From NCBI RefSeq assembly GCF_001562275.1, contig NZ_CP014304.1:930001-994000 (forward strand): a DNA stretch of 64,000 nt, in the 5' to 3' direction. This DNA is from Hymenobacter sp. PAMC 26628 (GTDB lineage Bacteria; Bacteroidota; Bacteroidia; Cytophagales; Hymenobacteraceae). The position numbers and the translations under genes were made by a program. The notes below the pieces were generated by a model, which was given only the letters and a program-made list of their open reading frames with translations, had not been told where the DNA came from and did not search any database. Of the stretch, positions 1-9,217 are shown in pieces (the first letter of the stretch is position 1; the number at the start of each line of letters is the position of its first letter).

Positions 1-1
1 C

Positions 2-418
2 AACTCCCGCCTCGACGAGCTGCAAGCCGCTGTGCTGCGCGTTAAGCTCGGGCACCTGCGGGCCTGGACGGCCCAGCGCCAGCAGCTGGCTGCCTGGTAC
101 GGCGAGCACCTTGCCGGTACCGACGGCCTACGCCTGCCCGCCGTGGCACCCGGAGCCACCCACGTGTGCCACCTCTACGTGGTGCACACCCCGCGCCGCG
201 AGGCGTTGCAGCAGCACCTGGCCGCTCAGGGCATCGGCACGCTCATCCACTACCCCGTACCGCCGCACCGCCAGCCCGCCTACGCGGGGCTCGGGTGGGC
301 GGCCGGGGCCCTGCCCATTGCCGAAAACCTGGCCGCCACTTGCCTGAGCCTGCCCCTGTGGCCGGGCATGACGGAAGAGCAAGTTGCTGCCGTAGCCATG
401 GCCATTCGCCAATTTTAA
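2..418 (+). CDS. DegT/DnrJ/EryC1-family sugar aminotransferase, C-terminal part
   Basis: The gene is cut by the window edge; the open frame runs in from base 2. The visible 138 residues begin with NSRLDELQAAVL, the conserved block that follows the PLP lysine in DegT/DnrJ/EryC1 enzymes, and contain GIGTLIHYPVPPH, typical of FdtB/QdtB-type enzymes that aminate the C3 keto group of dTDP-6-deoxyhexoses. The PLP lysine itself lies outside the window. By family it would make a dTDP-3-amino-3,6-dideoxyhexose in the cytoplasm for glycan assembly. A family-2 glycosyltransferase follows 80 bp downstream on the same strand, which fits a polysaccharide locus. The aminotransferase call is firm; the exact sugar is inference. 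Confidence 0.88.
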   Translation, partial: NSRLDELQAAVLRVKLGHLRAWTAQRQQLAAWYGEHLAGTDGLRLPAVAPGATHVCHLYVVHTPRREALQQHLAAQGIGTLIHYPVPPHRQPAYAGLGWAAGALPIAENLAATCLSLPLWPGMTEEQVAAVAMAIRQF

Positions 419-498
419 AGCAGTTTTGTGGCCAACGGGGCCCGCCAAGCCGTGGGCTGGCGACGGCCGCGCCGCCTATATTCCCGGAACAGAGCACC

Positions 499-1425
499 AT
501 GCCCAAGCTTTCCATCGTCATTCCTTGCTACTACAACGAGGAAAATATTCCGGTGACGGTGGCCGAGCTGGTAGCCAACGAAGCCAACTTCGCACCCGGC
601 CTAACCTTCGAGTATGTGTTCGTCAACGATGGGTCGGGCGACGATACCCTGGGGGCCCTGCGCCGGGCCCAGGCGCAGTACCCCGGCCGCCTGCGCATTG
701 TGGACCTGGCTGGCAATGTGGGCTCGTACAATGCCATTGTGGCGGGCCTGGCCCACGCCACCGGCGACTGCTTGGCCATCACCACGGCCGACTTGCAGGA
801 CCCCCTCGCCCTGATGGCCCAGATGTACGGCTACTGGCAGCAGGGTTTCAAGCTGGTTATTGGCAACCGGCAGGAGCGCGAAGAAACCGGCGCGGGCGAG
901 TGGCTGGCCAGCGGATTTCACTGGCTAATGAAGCGACTGGCTTTGCGTAATATTCCGGACGGGGGGTTCGACTACGCCTTGTTTGACCGGCAGGTGGCCA
1001 CCGAAATTCTGAAATTGCACGAGCGCAACTCCAATGTGTTTTACCTGATGGTGTGGCTGGGGTTTGCGTACGTGAGCTTGCCTTACACCCGCCGTAAGCG
1101 CCAGATTGGCCGTTCGCGCTGGACGCTCACCAAAAAAATCACGCTCCTGATTGACTCGCTGGTCTCGTTCTCGTTCGTGCCCATCCGGGCCATCTCGGTG
1201 GTGGGCCTGGGCCTGGGCCTGCTCGCTTTTCTCTATGGGCTCTACGTCATCGCTCTCAAGCTCGTGCACCCTAACGAGCCGGCCGGTTGGACCACCTTGA
1301 TGGTGGTGCTGCTGTTCGTGTCGGCTTTCCAGATGATAGCCCTGGGCGTAATCGGTGAATACGTGTGGCGCGGGCTGGATGCTGCTCGCAACCGGCCCCT
1401 GTACGTAGTCAAAGAACTGTTTTAA
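499..1425 (+). CDS. Family 2 glycosyltransferase with C-terminal membrane helices (GtrB/DPM-like)
   Basis: The protein has 308 residues and starts with a GT-A fold: LSIVIPCYYNEENI near residue 4 and TTADLQDP around residues 94-102, which matches the metal/nucleotide motif of polyprenyl-phosphate sugar transferases. Two hydrophobic helices near residues 225-255 and 265-295 end the protein, followed by the usual RPLYVVKE tail. Relatives transfer a sugar from a nucleotide donor to undecaprenyl phosphate at the inner face of the membrane. The frame is open far upstream, but the ATG at 499 directly precedes the conserved first strand, so the longer version is rejected. A second gene of this type lies at 26167. 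Confidence 0.9.
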   Translation: MPKLSIVIPCYYNEENIPVTVAELVANEANFAPGLTFEYVFVNDGSGDDTLGALRRAQAQYPGRLRIVDLAGNVGSYNAIVAGLAHATGDCLAITTADLQDPLALMAQMYGYWQQGFKLVIGNRQEREETGAGEWLASGFHWLMKRLALRNIPDGGFDYALFDRQVATEILKLHERNSNVFYLMVWLGFAYVSLPYTRRKRQIGRSRWTLTKKITLLIDSLVSFSFVPIRAISVVGLGLGLLAFLYGLYVIALKLVHPNEPAGWTTLMVVLLFVSAFQMIALGVIGEYVWRGLDAARNRPLYVVKELF

Positions 1426-1465
1426 AGCGACTTATAGTAATTTCGCAATTGTTCTACCCGTTCGC

Positions 1466-1531
1466 CTCACCCCCCCGGCCGCATCTGCTTAATGCGCAGC
1501 GTCTCCGAATAAGGAAAGGGAGAGCTAAGCG
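1466..1531. repeat. Dispersed repeat copy 1 (CCTCACCCC type)
   Basis: This stretch matches 3594-3655 along most of its length: GCCTCACCCCC, then CCGCATCTGCTT, then ATGCGCAG against ATGTGCAG, then a TCTC..GGAGA-like pair. Both copies lie in gaps next to sugar genes. The repeat was seen by direct comparison; its origin is unknown. Confidence 0.6.
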
Positions 1532-1611
1532 ATAGCCGCGTGTACACTAACCAAGAAACCATTCCAGGGGCTAGTAGGCCCAGCACTTCCCGCCGCTAGT
1601 AACAGAAAGAC

Positions 1612-1690
1612 TGTTTAGGAACTCTACTGAACATCATGCTTCACTGCACTCAGCATGACGTTCTAGTTGTTTTCGAGGACTTCCTAAACA
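1612..1690. repeat. Palindromic element enclosing a half-copy of the CAGCATGAC repeat
   Basis: Perfect 10-bp inverted arms TGTTTAGGAA (1612-1621) and TTCCTAAACA (1681-1690) enclose CACTCAGCATGACG, which is one mismatch from the arm of the larger palindromes at 3696-3803 and 58414-58515. It looks like a decayed member or nested relative of that family. Confidence 0.5.
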
Positions 1691-2326
1691 TCTTCAGAAT
1701 GTGCTAACGTGGCCTAAGCACTTCTTGAAATAAAGGCTAGCCAGGTTAATTTATTGGTAAAGTTCAATTTTTATTTTTGCAGAGCACATGGCTGACTGCT
1801 TCAGTGGCATCTTGATGTAGGCACGGGCGCCTGCAACATGGCTGAGAATTGGGTTGCGCCGGAGCAATAACTGGCATACTAACTTGAAGGTAACTCGAGC
1901 CTGCCTCCAACCTAGCTCCAGCCATACTCGAACCTAGCGCTAAATGGAGGTTGTGGCGCTCGATAAATTGGAAGAAAGCGGGTATGCAAGCGAATGCATG
2001 ATAACCCGATTGGACGAATAAAAGAAAATGGCTGGGTAAATAATAAAATGCGTTGAACTCAAATAAATTCAATTTTTGATTAGTTGCCAATGTGTATTCG
2101 GTTGCAGAAAATTGAATAATGCCTAAAATATTTTTGCTAGCCGGGCACGATGGTCAAATGAGTGAACTGGCACGTAGAGCCCCGGGCTATTCAAGTATTT
2201 AATGGCCTGATTAAGGCCTTTACTAGGTAGATAAGTGACGAGGAGGGAAAAGTTGCCAGGGGCGGAGGGTAGCGCAAGAGTCGCCTTAAGGCTGTGGAAG
2301 CGATAAAATATTGACACAGCATCTTA

Positions 2327-2334
2327 TATCTTTG
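2327..2334 (+). promoter_or_regulatory. Putative -7 box TATCTTTG upstream of gmd
   Basis: TATCTTTG matches the Bacteroidota -7 consensus TAnnTTTG exactly. It lies about 118 bp before the gmd start, leaving an AT-rich leader. The matching -33 element was not clearly found, so this is a motif-only call. Confidence 0.4.
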
Positions 2335-2451
2335 ATGTTAGTTGCCGTATGAAGCGGATAAAACCCGCAATTAAATTGCTTTTATTGTGCCCCACGTAGC
2401 CACTCGTGTCTTACTAAATCATCTTATAATCCAAACATCATTTCACACATC

Positions 2452-3567
2452 ATGAAACGCGCACTTATCACGGGCATCACGGGGCAGGACGGTTCCTACC
2501 TGGCCGAACTATTGCTAAGCAAAGGCTACGAAGTACACGGCATCAAGCGCCGCTCCTCGCTGTTCAACACCGAACGCATCGACCACCTGTACCAAGACCC
2601 GCACGAAAAGAACGTGCACTTCAAGCTGCACTACGGCGACCTGAGCGACTCGACCAACCTGATTCGCATCGTGCAGGAGGTGCAGCCCGACGAGATTTAC
2701 AATCTGGGGGCCATGTCGCACGTGAAAGTGTCGTTTGACACGCCCGAGTACACAGCTGACGTGGACGGCGTGGGCACGCTGCGCTTGCTCGAAGCCGTGC
2801 GCATCCTGGGCATGACCAAGAAGACGCGCATCTACCAGGCTTCGACCTCGGAGCTGTACGGCTTGGTGCAGCAGGTGCCCCAGTCGGAAACGACGCCCTT
2901 CTACCCCCGCTCGCCTTACGCGGTAGCCAAGCTCTACGGCTACTGGATTACGGTGAACTACCGCGAGGCCTACGGCATGTACGCCTGCAACGGCATCCTC
3001 TTCAACCACGAAAGCCCCCTGCGCGGTGAAACCTTCGTGACGCGCAAAATCACGCGCGCCGTGGCCCGCATCGCCTTGGGCCTGCAAGACGCTTTGTTTT
3101 TGGGTAACATCGACGCCAAGCGCGACTGGGGCCATGCCAAAGACTACGTGGAAGCCATGTGGCGCATGCTCCAGCAGGACGAAGCCGAAGACTTCGTGAT
3201 TGCCACCGGCGTCACGACCACCGTGCGCGAATTCATTCGCCTGGCGTTTATGGAAGTGGGCATCGAAGTAGCCTTTGAAGGCGAAGGCGTGGCAGAAAAG
3301 GGCCGGGTGGTGGCTTGCCACAACTCCGAATACCAGATAGCCGCGGGCACCGTGGTACTGGAGGTAGACGAGCGTTACTTCCGCCCGACGGAAGTGGAGC
3401 TGCTCATCGGCGACCCCACTAAAGCTAAGCAGAAGCTGGGCTGGGTGCCGCAGTACGATTTACAAGGCTTGGTGAAGGAAATGATGCAGTCGGACGTTGA
3501 CGGCGCCCGCCGCGACGAGTATCTGCGCGAAGGTGGCCACACCATTTTGAAGAACTACGCCGAGTAA
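2452..3567 (+). CDS. gmd: GDP-mannose 4,6-dehydratase
   Basis: The 371-residue protein is an extended SDR enzyme. The NAD(P)-binding glycines G8xxG11xxG14 sit in GITGQDGS, and the catalytic Tyr156/Lys160 pair is in [23 protein letters not shown] and [18 protein letters not shown] are hallmark GMD blocks. It converts GDP-mannose to GDP-4-dehydro-6-deoxymannose in the cytoplasm, the first step to GDP-L-fucose or related deoxysugars. The next gene, fcl, performs the second step, separated by a 276-bp gap that carries two repeats. Length is normal for the family. Confidence 0.97.
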   Translation: MKRALITGITGQDGSYLAELLLSKGYEVHGIKRRSSLFNTERIDHLYQDPHEKNVHFKLHYGDLSDSTNLIRIVQEVQPDEIYNLGAMSHVKVSFDTPEYTADVDGVGTLRLLEAVRILGMTKKTRIYQASTSELYGLVQQVPQSETTPFYPRSPYAVAKLYGYWITVNYREAYGMYACNGILFNHESPLRGETFVTRKITRAVARIALGLQDALFLGNIDAKRDWGHAKDYVEAMWRMLQQDEAEDFVIATGVTTTVREFIRLAFMEVGIEVAFEGEGVAEKGRVVACHNSEYQIAAGTVVLEVDERYFRPTEVELLIGDPTKAKQKLGWVPQYDLQGLVKEMMQSDVDGARRDEYLREGGHTILKNYAE

Positions 3568-3593
3568 TCAGCGTGGGAGGCCGTTCAGCGAGC

Positions 3594-3655
3594 GCCTCAC
3601 CCCCTAGCCGCATCTGCTTTATGTGCAGAATCTCGGAGAAGGAGAGGGCGAACTA
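3594..3655. repeat. Dispersed repeat copy 2 (CCTCACCCC type)
   Basis: This is the partner of 1466-1531. It begins about 27 bp after the gmd stop codon and has the same order of blocks: GCCTCACCCCC, GCCGCATCTGCTT, ATGTGCAG and GGAGAAGGAGAGGG. Confidence 0.6.
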
Positions 3656-3695
3656 GTTCTAGTTTTTAGTTTTTGCACTAAAAAAAACTAAATCT

Positions 3696-3803
3696 AGGCC
3701 GTCATGCTGAGCGCAGCCGAAATATTTCTCCTGCGCAGGTAATTCAATTGTTTGAGTTAGTTACGCGGGAGAGATACTTCGGCTGCGCTCAGCATGACGG
3801 CCT
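3696..3803. repeat. Long imperfect palindrome (GTCATGCTGAGCGCAGCCGA family)
   Basis: Two arms of about 33 bp, at 3696-3729 and 3771-3803, are near-perfect reverse complements built on GTCATGCTGAGCGCAGCCGA, with a loop of about 40 bp. The same arm recurs at 58414-58515 and, as one arm, at 27403-27424. The right arm lies inside an open frame that extends fcl upstream, which is one reason to place the fcl start after it. No transposase or end duplication was identified. Confidence 0.8.
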
Positions 3804-3843
3804 GGGCTTTATAAGCTTTCAATCATTACGTAACACCTCTTTT

Positions 3844-4779
3844 ATGGAATTGAACGCCAAAATATACGTGGCCGGCCACCGCGGCATGGTAGGCAGCGCC
3901 GTGGTGCGCCGCCTGCAAAAAGCCGGCTACCAGAACATCGTCTACCGTACCTCCAAGGAGTTAGATTTGCGTGATACGGCGGCCGTGAACAGTTTTTTTG
4001 CCGAAGAAAAGCCGGATTACGTGATACTGGCGGCGGCCAAGGTGGGCGGCATTATGGCCAATAACACGTTTCGCGCCGATTTTCTGTTTGAAAACCTCCA
4101 GATTCAGAACAACGTCATCCACGCCAGCCACGAACAGGATGTGAAGAAATTGTTGTTTCTCGGCTCCTCGTGCATCTATCCCAAGATGGCTCCCCAGCCC
4201 ATCAAGGAAGAGTACCTGCTGACGGGGCCCCTGGAGTCAACCAACGAGCCCTACGCCCTGGCCAAAATCGCCGGCCTCAAACTCTGCGAGGCCTACCGCG
4301 ACCAGTACGGCAGCAACTTCATCAGCGCCATGCCCACCAACCTGTATGGCCCCGGCGACAACTATGACCTGAACAACTCGCACGTGCTGCCGGCGTTGCT
4401 ACGCAAGTTCCACGAGGCCAAGGAGAGCGGGGCCCCCGAAGTAGAGGTATGGGGCACCGGCACCCCGCGGCGCGAGTTCCTACACGTGGACGACTTGGCC
4501 GATGCCTGCCTGCACCTGATGCTGCACTACGACGGCAAGGAGCCCGTGAACGTGGGAACCGGCGAAGACCTGACCATCCGCGAGCTGGTGGAGTTGGTGT
4601 GCGACACGGTGGGCTACACGGACAACGTGCGCTTCAACACCGACAAGCCCGACGGCACACCCCGCAAATTGCTCGACGTATCGAAGCTAGCCGAAGCCGG
4701 CTGGCGCTATAGAACCGGCCTACCGGAAGGCGTCCGGGCCGTGTATCAAGAGGCATTTCAGCCTACACCCGTCGCATAG
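3844..4779 (+). CDS. fcl: GDP-L-fucose synthase
   Basis: The protein has 311 residues, the usual size. [12 protein letters not shown] near residue 8 is the NADP-binding loop, NEPYALAK carries catalytic Tyr137/Lys141, and [14 protein letters not shown] is the family serine block. It epimerises and reduces the GMD product to GDP-L-fucose. The frame is open from 3748, but that extension translates a palindromic repeat, so the ATG at 3844 is preferred. A hairpin with a T-run follows the stop, so gmd-fcl probably ends a transcript here. wcaG is the alternative name. Confidence 0.96.
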   Translation: MELNAKIYVAGHRGMVGSAVVRRLQKAGYQNIVYRTSKELDLRDTAAVNSFFAEEKPDYVILAAAKVGGIMANNTFRADFLFENLQIQNNVIHASHEQDVKKLLFLGSSCIYPKMAPQPIKEEYLLTGPLESTNEPYALAKIAGLKLCEAYRDQYGSNFISAMPTNLYGPGDNYDLNNSHVLPALLRKFHEAKESGAPEVEVWGTGTPRREFLHVDDLADACLHLMLHYDGKEPVNVGTGEDLTIRELVELVCDTVGYTDNVRFNTDKPDGTPRKLLDVSKLAEAGWRYRTGLPEGVRAVYQEAFQPTPVA

Positions 4780-4823
4780 TACAATTCCCTCCAGCAGGTA
4801 TGTCCCGCCGGCCAGTTACCTTT

Positions 4824-4860
4824 ACGCCCGGAAGCAACTGCTTCCGGGCGTATTTTTTAT
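4824..4860 (+). terminator. Rho-independent terminator after fcl
   Basis: A perfect 12-bp stem, ACGCCCGGAAGC paired with GCTTCCGGGCGT around a 4-base loop, is followed by ATTTTTTATTTT. It lies 45 bp after the fcl stop and within the longest open frame of the next gene. This argues that the true start of that gene is downstream of the hairpin. Confidence 0.75.
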
Positions 4861-4874
4861 TTTACCCATTGCTA

Positions 4875-5777
4875 GTGGACACGATAAACGTTCTAGAAAA
4901 ACCACAACCTTTGCCAGCTGAAAATAGCCCGCAGGAGGAGAACTGGACCGAAGTAATTCAACCTCGTACCAACCTGCTGGACCTAGGCCTAGGCGATGTG
5001 TGGCGCTACCGCGATTTGGTGATGCTATTCGTGCGCCGCGACTTCGTTTCGACGTACAAGCAGACCGTGTTAGGGCCCATCTGGTTTTTTATCCAGCCTC
5101 TACTCACCACCATCACCTACGTTATCATCTTTGGTCGGGTAGCTAAGTTATCCACCGATGGGCTACCGCAGATGGTGTTCTACCTATCCGGTATCACAGT
5201 TTGGAACTACTTTGCTCAGACGCTGACGGTGACCTCTACGGTGTTTCGCGACAACGCCACCATGTTCGGCAAGGTGTACTTCCCTCGCCTGACCATGCCG
5301 CTGTCTATCGTTATCTCCAACTTAGTGCGGTTTGCTATTCAGTTCGGGCTATTCCTGGCCATCTGGCTGTACTACCTGGTGAAGGGCGGTAGCAACATCC
5401 ACCCCAACTGGCTGATTGCGCTTACGCCGTTGCTGGTCATCGTGATGGGCCTGATGTCGCTGGGGCTAGGGATGATATTCAGCGCGATGACTACTAAATA
5501 CCGGGACTTGGCCATGCTGCTGGCCTTTGGGGTGCAGCTGCTCATGTACGCTACCCCCGTCATCTACCCCCTGTCGAGCATCACCGGGCAGTACCGCTGG
5601 CTTATCCTAGCCAACCCCATGACGTCCATCGTCGAAACCTTTCGCTATGCCTTTTTGGGTTCGGGTACATTTAGCTGGGAATATTTAACGTACAGCGTTG
5701 CTTTCACTACAGTTATCTTATTGCTAGGGACTATTGTTTTCAACCGCGTCCAGAAAAGCTTTACGGATACCGTATAG
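4875..5777 (+). CDS. Polysaccharide ABC transporter permease (Wzm type)
   Basis: This is an ABC-2 family membrane protein of about 300 residues from the start proposed here. VWRYRDLVMLFVRRDFVSTYKQTVLGP marks the cytoplasmic entry helix region in outline, and about six hydrophobic segments follow to the end. With the ATPase encoded next it would export a lipid-linked polysaccharide across the inner membrane. The frame is open from an ATG at 4800, but that leader would translate a terminator hairpin, so GTG 4875 (or TTG 4869) is more likely. The wzt partner begins 51 bp downstream. The permease call is firm; the start is not. Confidence 0.88.
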   Translation: MDTINVLEKPQPLPAENSPQEENWTEVIQPRTNLLDLGLGDVWRYRDLVMLFVRRDFVSTYKQTVLGPIWFFIQPLLTTITYVIIFGRVAKLSTDGLPQMVFYLSGITVWNYFAQTLTVTSTVFRDNATMFGKVYFPRLTMPLSIVISNLVRFAIQFGLFLAIWLYYLVKGGSNIHPNWLIALTPLLVIVMGLMSLGLGMIFSAMTTKYRDLAMLLAFGVQLLMYATPVIYPLSSITGQYRWLILANPMTSIVETFRYAFLGSGTFSWEYLTYSVAFTTVILLLGTIVFNRVQKSFTDTV

Positions 5778-5828
5778 GGCCCCCAGTAACCCCCGCTTAC
5801 CTTACCTGTTGCCGCTAGCTAGAAACCA

Positions 5829-7118
5829 ATGAGTGATATTGCCATCAAAGTAGAAAACATTAGCAAGCTGTACCGCCTGGGCGAAGTAGGCACGGGCACC
5901 ATCAGCCAAGACCTTAACCGCTGGTGGGCTGGCGTTCGCGGCAAGGAAGATCCATTCGCCACCGTCGGTGAAACCAATGACCGCACCAGCAAGGGCGTTA
6001 GCGATTTTGTGTGGTCGCTCAAAGACGTAAACTTTGAAGTAAAGAAAGGAGAGGTATTGGGCATTGTTGGTCGCAATGGTGCGGGCAAATCCACTTTGCT
6101 CAAGATACTCTCTAAAATTACTGCTCCAACCACCGGGAAAATCAACGTCAATGGGCGTATTGCCTCTCTGTTGGAAGTAGGAACCGGGTTCCACCCCGAG
6201 TTAACAGGCCGGGAGAATATTTTCCTCAATGGGGCAATCTTGGGGATGAGTAAAACGGAAATCCGTAGCAAATTCGACGAGATTGTGGACTTCTCCGGTG
6301 TCGAACGCTACATAGATACGCCAGTAAAGCGCTACAGTAGCGGCATGTATGTCCGGCTCGCTTTTGCAGTCGCTGCTTTCTTAGAGCCTGAAATCCTAAT
6401 TGTTGATGAGGTACTAGCTGTAGGTGATGCTGAGTTCCAAAAGAAATGCTTGGGACGGATGAAAGACGTGAGTGTGAACGACGGTCGGACTGTGCTCTTT
6501 GTAAGCCACAATATAGGTGCTATTCAAAAGCTGTGTGATACTGCCATCTTAATGAATAATGGAAAAGTAACGCAGCAGGGGAATACAAATGATGTTTTAA
6601 ATCATTATTTATCAAGCGGCAAATCAACAAATTGTGTAGTTGCAAGACCCAAGAGTGAGCTTCAGGATAGCTCAAAGAAGGTATTAATTACGAGGGTGGC
6701 CCTTGTGGATGCTGAAAATAAAATACTCGATTTGGTTCTAAACGATTCCATAGTCTTTCTTGAAATTGATATTCAAATTCTTAAAGAAGGAATGGGGTAT
6801 AATTTTATATTTGATATTTGGAATAGTCAAGGAGAATGTTTATTTGGCAGTGCTTATTTTGATACTCAAATTGAAAAGTTGCAAGAAACACAATGGGAGA
6901 AAGGTAAAATGAAAATGAAAGTGAAGTTGCCTGTCGCAATGTTTAAAGAAGGAGTGTATTATTTAAATGTTGCAAGCGCAATACCTAATGTTGAGATGCT
7001 AGATCAATTTCCGTTAGAATTAGTATTTAAAGTAAGTGATATTTCCAGTCCGATATTTAAATCTGGAGAAGGAAGGAATGGTGTAATGATACCATCATTA
7101 AATTGGTCTAAATCATGA
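5829..7118 (+). CDS. Polysaccharide ABC transporter ATP-binding protein with C-terminal substrate domain (Wzt type)
   Basis: The 429-residue protein has Walker A GRNGAGKST at residues 81-89, the signature YSSGMYVRLA and Walker B ILIVDEVLAVGD, then a separate C-terminal beta-rich domain from about residue 270. In Wzt proteins that domain binds the end of the exported glycan and sets specificity. Base composition changes sharply near base 6540 (about residue 237): the ATPase half resembles the rest of the window, while the C-terminal half is AT-rich like the genes behind it. The stop overlaps the next start (ATGA at 7115), so translation is probably coupled. The gene looks like a recombination chimera. 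Confidence 0.93.
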   Translation: MSDIAIKVENISKLYRLGEVGTGTISQDLNRWWAGVRGKEDPFATVGETNDRTSKGVSDFVWSLKDVNFEVKKGEVLGIVGRNGAGKSTLLKILSKITAPTTGKINVNGRIASLLEVGTGFHPELTGRENIFLNGAILGMSKTEIRSKFDEIVDFSGVERYIDTPVKRYSSGMYVRLAFAVAAFLEPEILIVDEVLAVGDAEFQKKCLGRMKDVSVNDGRTVLFVSHNIGAIQKLCDTAILMNNGKVTQQGNTNDVLNHYLSSGKSTNCVVARPKSELQDSSKKVLITRVALVDAENKILDLVLNDSIVFLEIDIQILKEGMGYNFIFDIWNSQGECLFGSAYFDTQIEKLQETQWEKGKMKMKVKLPVAMFKEGVYYLNVASAIPNVEMLDQFPLELVFKVSDISSPIFKSGEGRNGVMIPSLNWSKS

Positions 7119-8292
7119 ATTATTTATTTGAGGTAATCAAACGTAGAATTTCAAATCTTTTCTATAATTCAAAGAATATATCTTCCGAAATAAAATTTAT
7201 TGAAAATGTTTTTAAAAAAAGTAATGATAAACATATTTTAGTTTCTTACATTGTCCGACCTTTCATTTATGGTTTAAATAACACACATACTAACTTATTG
7301 GAATGTTATACGGCTTGTCAAATTTTTGATGAATTGGGATATAACGTTGATGTTATCGATTATGATAATTTTGATTGCGATTTAACTTTTACAAAATACG
7401 ATTTAATTTATGGGTTCGGAGAGCCAGTTGAGAGAAGTCTTTATAATAGGGGAACTCAAAAAACAAAATAATAATTTATGGAACTGGTTGCGATACAGTT
7501 TTTTCCAATAGGGTTTCCATTGAACGTATTAAAGAATTTTATGCAATAAATAATATTTGGTGTGTTAATTCTGCAAGAATTGAACGTAACGCCTGGCGAT
7601 TACAAATATTGATGTCTGATAAAATAATAGCGCTTGGTAATGAGTTCGTAAAAGAGACTTACAGAATGCAATCAACATCGTCTATTGATTGCATAAACAT
7701 TTTCCATGATGGTTCAGAAGAAATTAATCTTCTTGATAAAGATTACACAAAATCAAAAAATAGTTTTTTATGGTGGGGGAGTGCTGGAGCAATACATAAA
7801 GGTCTAGATATTTTAATTGATATATTTAAAAGAAATAAAAATTTAAATCTTTACATATGTGGATATAATTGCGAAGCGCCCTTCGATGAATTTATGCTGG
7901 ATGAAATAAAAAATTGTGAAAATATTCATAATGAAGGCTTTGTTAAAATAGGTTCAGATAGGTACTTCGAAATTTTAAATTTATGTATTGCGGTAATATC
8001 ACCATCAATTTCTGAAGGAGGTGCTCCTGGTGTAGTAAATATTGCAAGTGCTGCGGGATTAATTCCTATTGTTACTCGTAACTGTGGTTTAAATGTTTTG
8101 AATCAAGAATTCATAATCAAAGAGGTAACAACTCAGGGTGTATGGGAATCAATAGATTTATTAATTTCTACTGATATTGAAGAGATAAAAGAAATAAGCA
8201 GGGAAACGAAATATTTTTTCAGAAAAAACCATAGTTATGCGTTATATAAAACAAATTTAAAAGAAATAATTACACGAGTCTTAGATAAATAA
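7115..8292 (+). pseudogene. Glycosyltransferase (GT4-like), split by a -1 frameshift
   Basis: The first part (7115-7471, 118 residues) ends in YGFGEPVERSLYNRGTQK and the second reads on in the -1 frame from about 7462: IIIYGTGCDTVFSN and onward to 8292 with no stop. Together they form a protein of about 390 residues with a GT-B C-terminal half: GSAGAIHKGLDILID, then SISEGGAPGVVNIASAAG, the donor-binding region of family 4 enzymes. The break sits at a run of six A bases (7458-7463). Either the gene is inactive or phase-variable, or one A was missed in sequencing. It overlaps the wzt stop by 4 bp and is AT-rich like its neighbours. Confidence 0.8.
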
Positions 8293-8303
8293 ATTCATAG
8301 ATC

Positions 8304-9217
8304 ATGGTTTTTTTACGTTATTTACAAAAGCTATTCAATTTCTTAAAATGGTTTATTTTCTTAAAAAAGAATAAATTCGATAAAAATACTTGGTACTTTG
8401 TTTTGAATTATGGAATAGGTGATACGTATCTTGTTTGCTGTCTTTTGCCATATTTGTTAGAGAGAGGAGAGAATATATCTTTAATATTAAAAAAAATCAT
8501 GCTTTCATTCCGCACTTATTTTCTGATAAAATAAAAATTATTTCAAATTTAAAAATACCAAAGCAATTATTAAATGAATTTGGTAGATATGGTAAGGGTA
8601 CTCCAATTGCCTTGCATCCTTTAGATGTTAAAGATGTAAGCCTTGTGAATTTGATAGGCTACAATGGTATTACATTAATTGATGTGTATAAAATAATGTT
8701 GAATTTAGAACCGCAATATTTGCCTTTCAGTCCTGATTTTAGAAAATCGTATATTGATGAAGTAAAAAATATATTACGTGATATTAATTTGCTTGGTGAG
8801 GACGTTGTTTTATTATGCCCTCAAGCAAACTCTATAGATGTGTTAGAGGATGCTTTCTGGATAGATATTGCTGAAAAAATAGAGCTTGAGGGCTTTTCCC
8901 CTTTATTTATGAATGATAATTTAAAAGATGAAAGATTTCAAATGGTATCCTTTCCTTTAGAATATGCAAATGACTTTTGCAACTTGGTTGGCAAAGTGGT
9001 TTCTCTCCGCAGTGGTTTTTGTGATTTGATATCTAAATCTGACTCTCTTAAAATTATTTTATATCCTGATAGACAATGGTATTCTGGTGCATTGATTGAA
9101 GGTGCAAGTTTGAGAGAAATGCATTTAACAGAACATAATTTATTGGAATTATCACTTAAGGATGAAAATATTTCAGAAACCGTAATTTCCGCCTTAAAAC
9201 ATTCTCGCAATGAATAA
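8304..9217 (+). pseudogene. Glycosyltransferase-like protein (GT-B/GT9-like), split by a -1 frameshift
   Basis: The start frame (8304-8534) reads FVLNYGIGDTYLVCCLLPYL and ends soon after; the -1 frame continues from about 8490 with KKNHAFIPHLFSDKI to 9217. Joined, they give about 304 residues. GIGDTYLV near the start and VVSLRSGFCDLIS near the end resemble the nucleotide-sugar sites of heptosyltransferase-like GT-B proteins, so the family is a moderate-confidence guess. The break coincides with a run of eight A bases (8489-8496). The shift has the same sense as in the gene before. The end overlaps the next start by 8 bp. Confidence 0.7.

Larger units (their letters stand above)
1426..2451. 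other. 1-kb non-coding gap with repeat remnants
   Basis: No convincing gene is present. The left part holds a copy of a dispersed repeat (1466-1531) and a palindromic element (1612-1690). The right part, about 1740-2320, is AT-rich; two short minus-strand open frames there (1764-2090 and 2123-2317) have no recognisable domain. A TAnnTTTG box near 2330 probably serves gmd. Confidence 0.6.

Noticed and set aside
1764..2317. Two minus-strand open frames in the first gap
   Set aside because: They are short, with no domain, poor composition and no linked neighbours or promoter; treated as chance.
4818..4825. TACCTTTA as a promoter box for the permease gene
   Set aside because: The last base differs from TAnnTTTG, and the transcript would begin inside a terminator hairpin.
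7458..7464. A AAAAAC as a programmed -1 frameshift site
   Set aside because: The heptamer is present, but its codon phase does not match the incoming frame, and no downstream stem or pseudoknot was recognised. A plain indel or phase-variable run is simpler.
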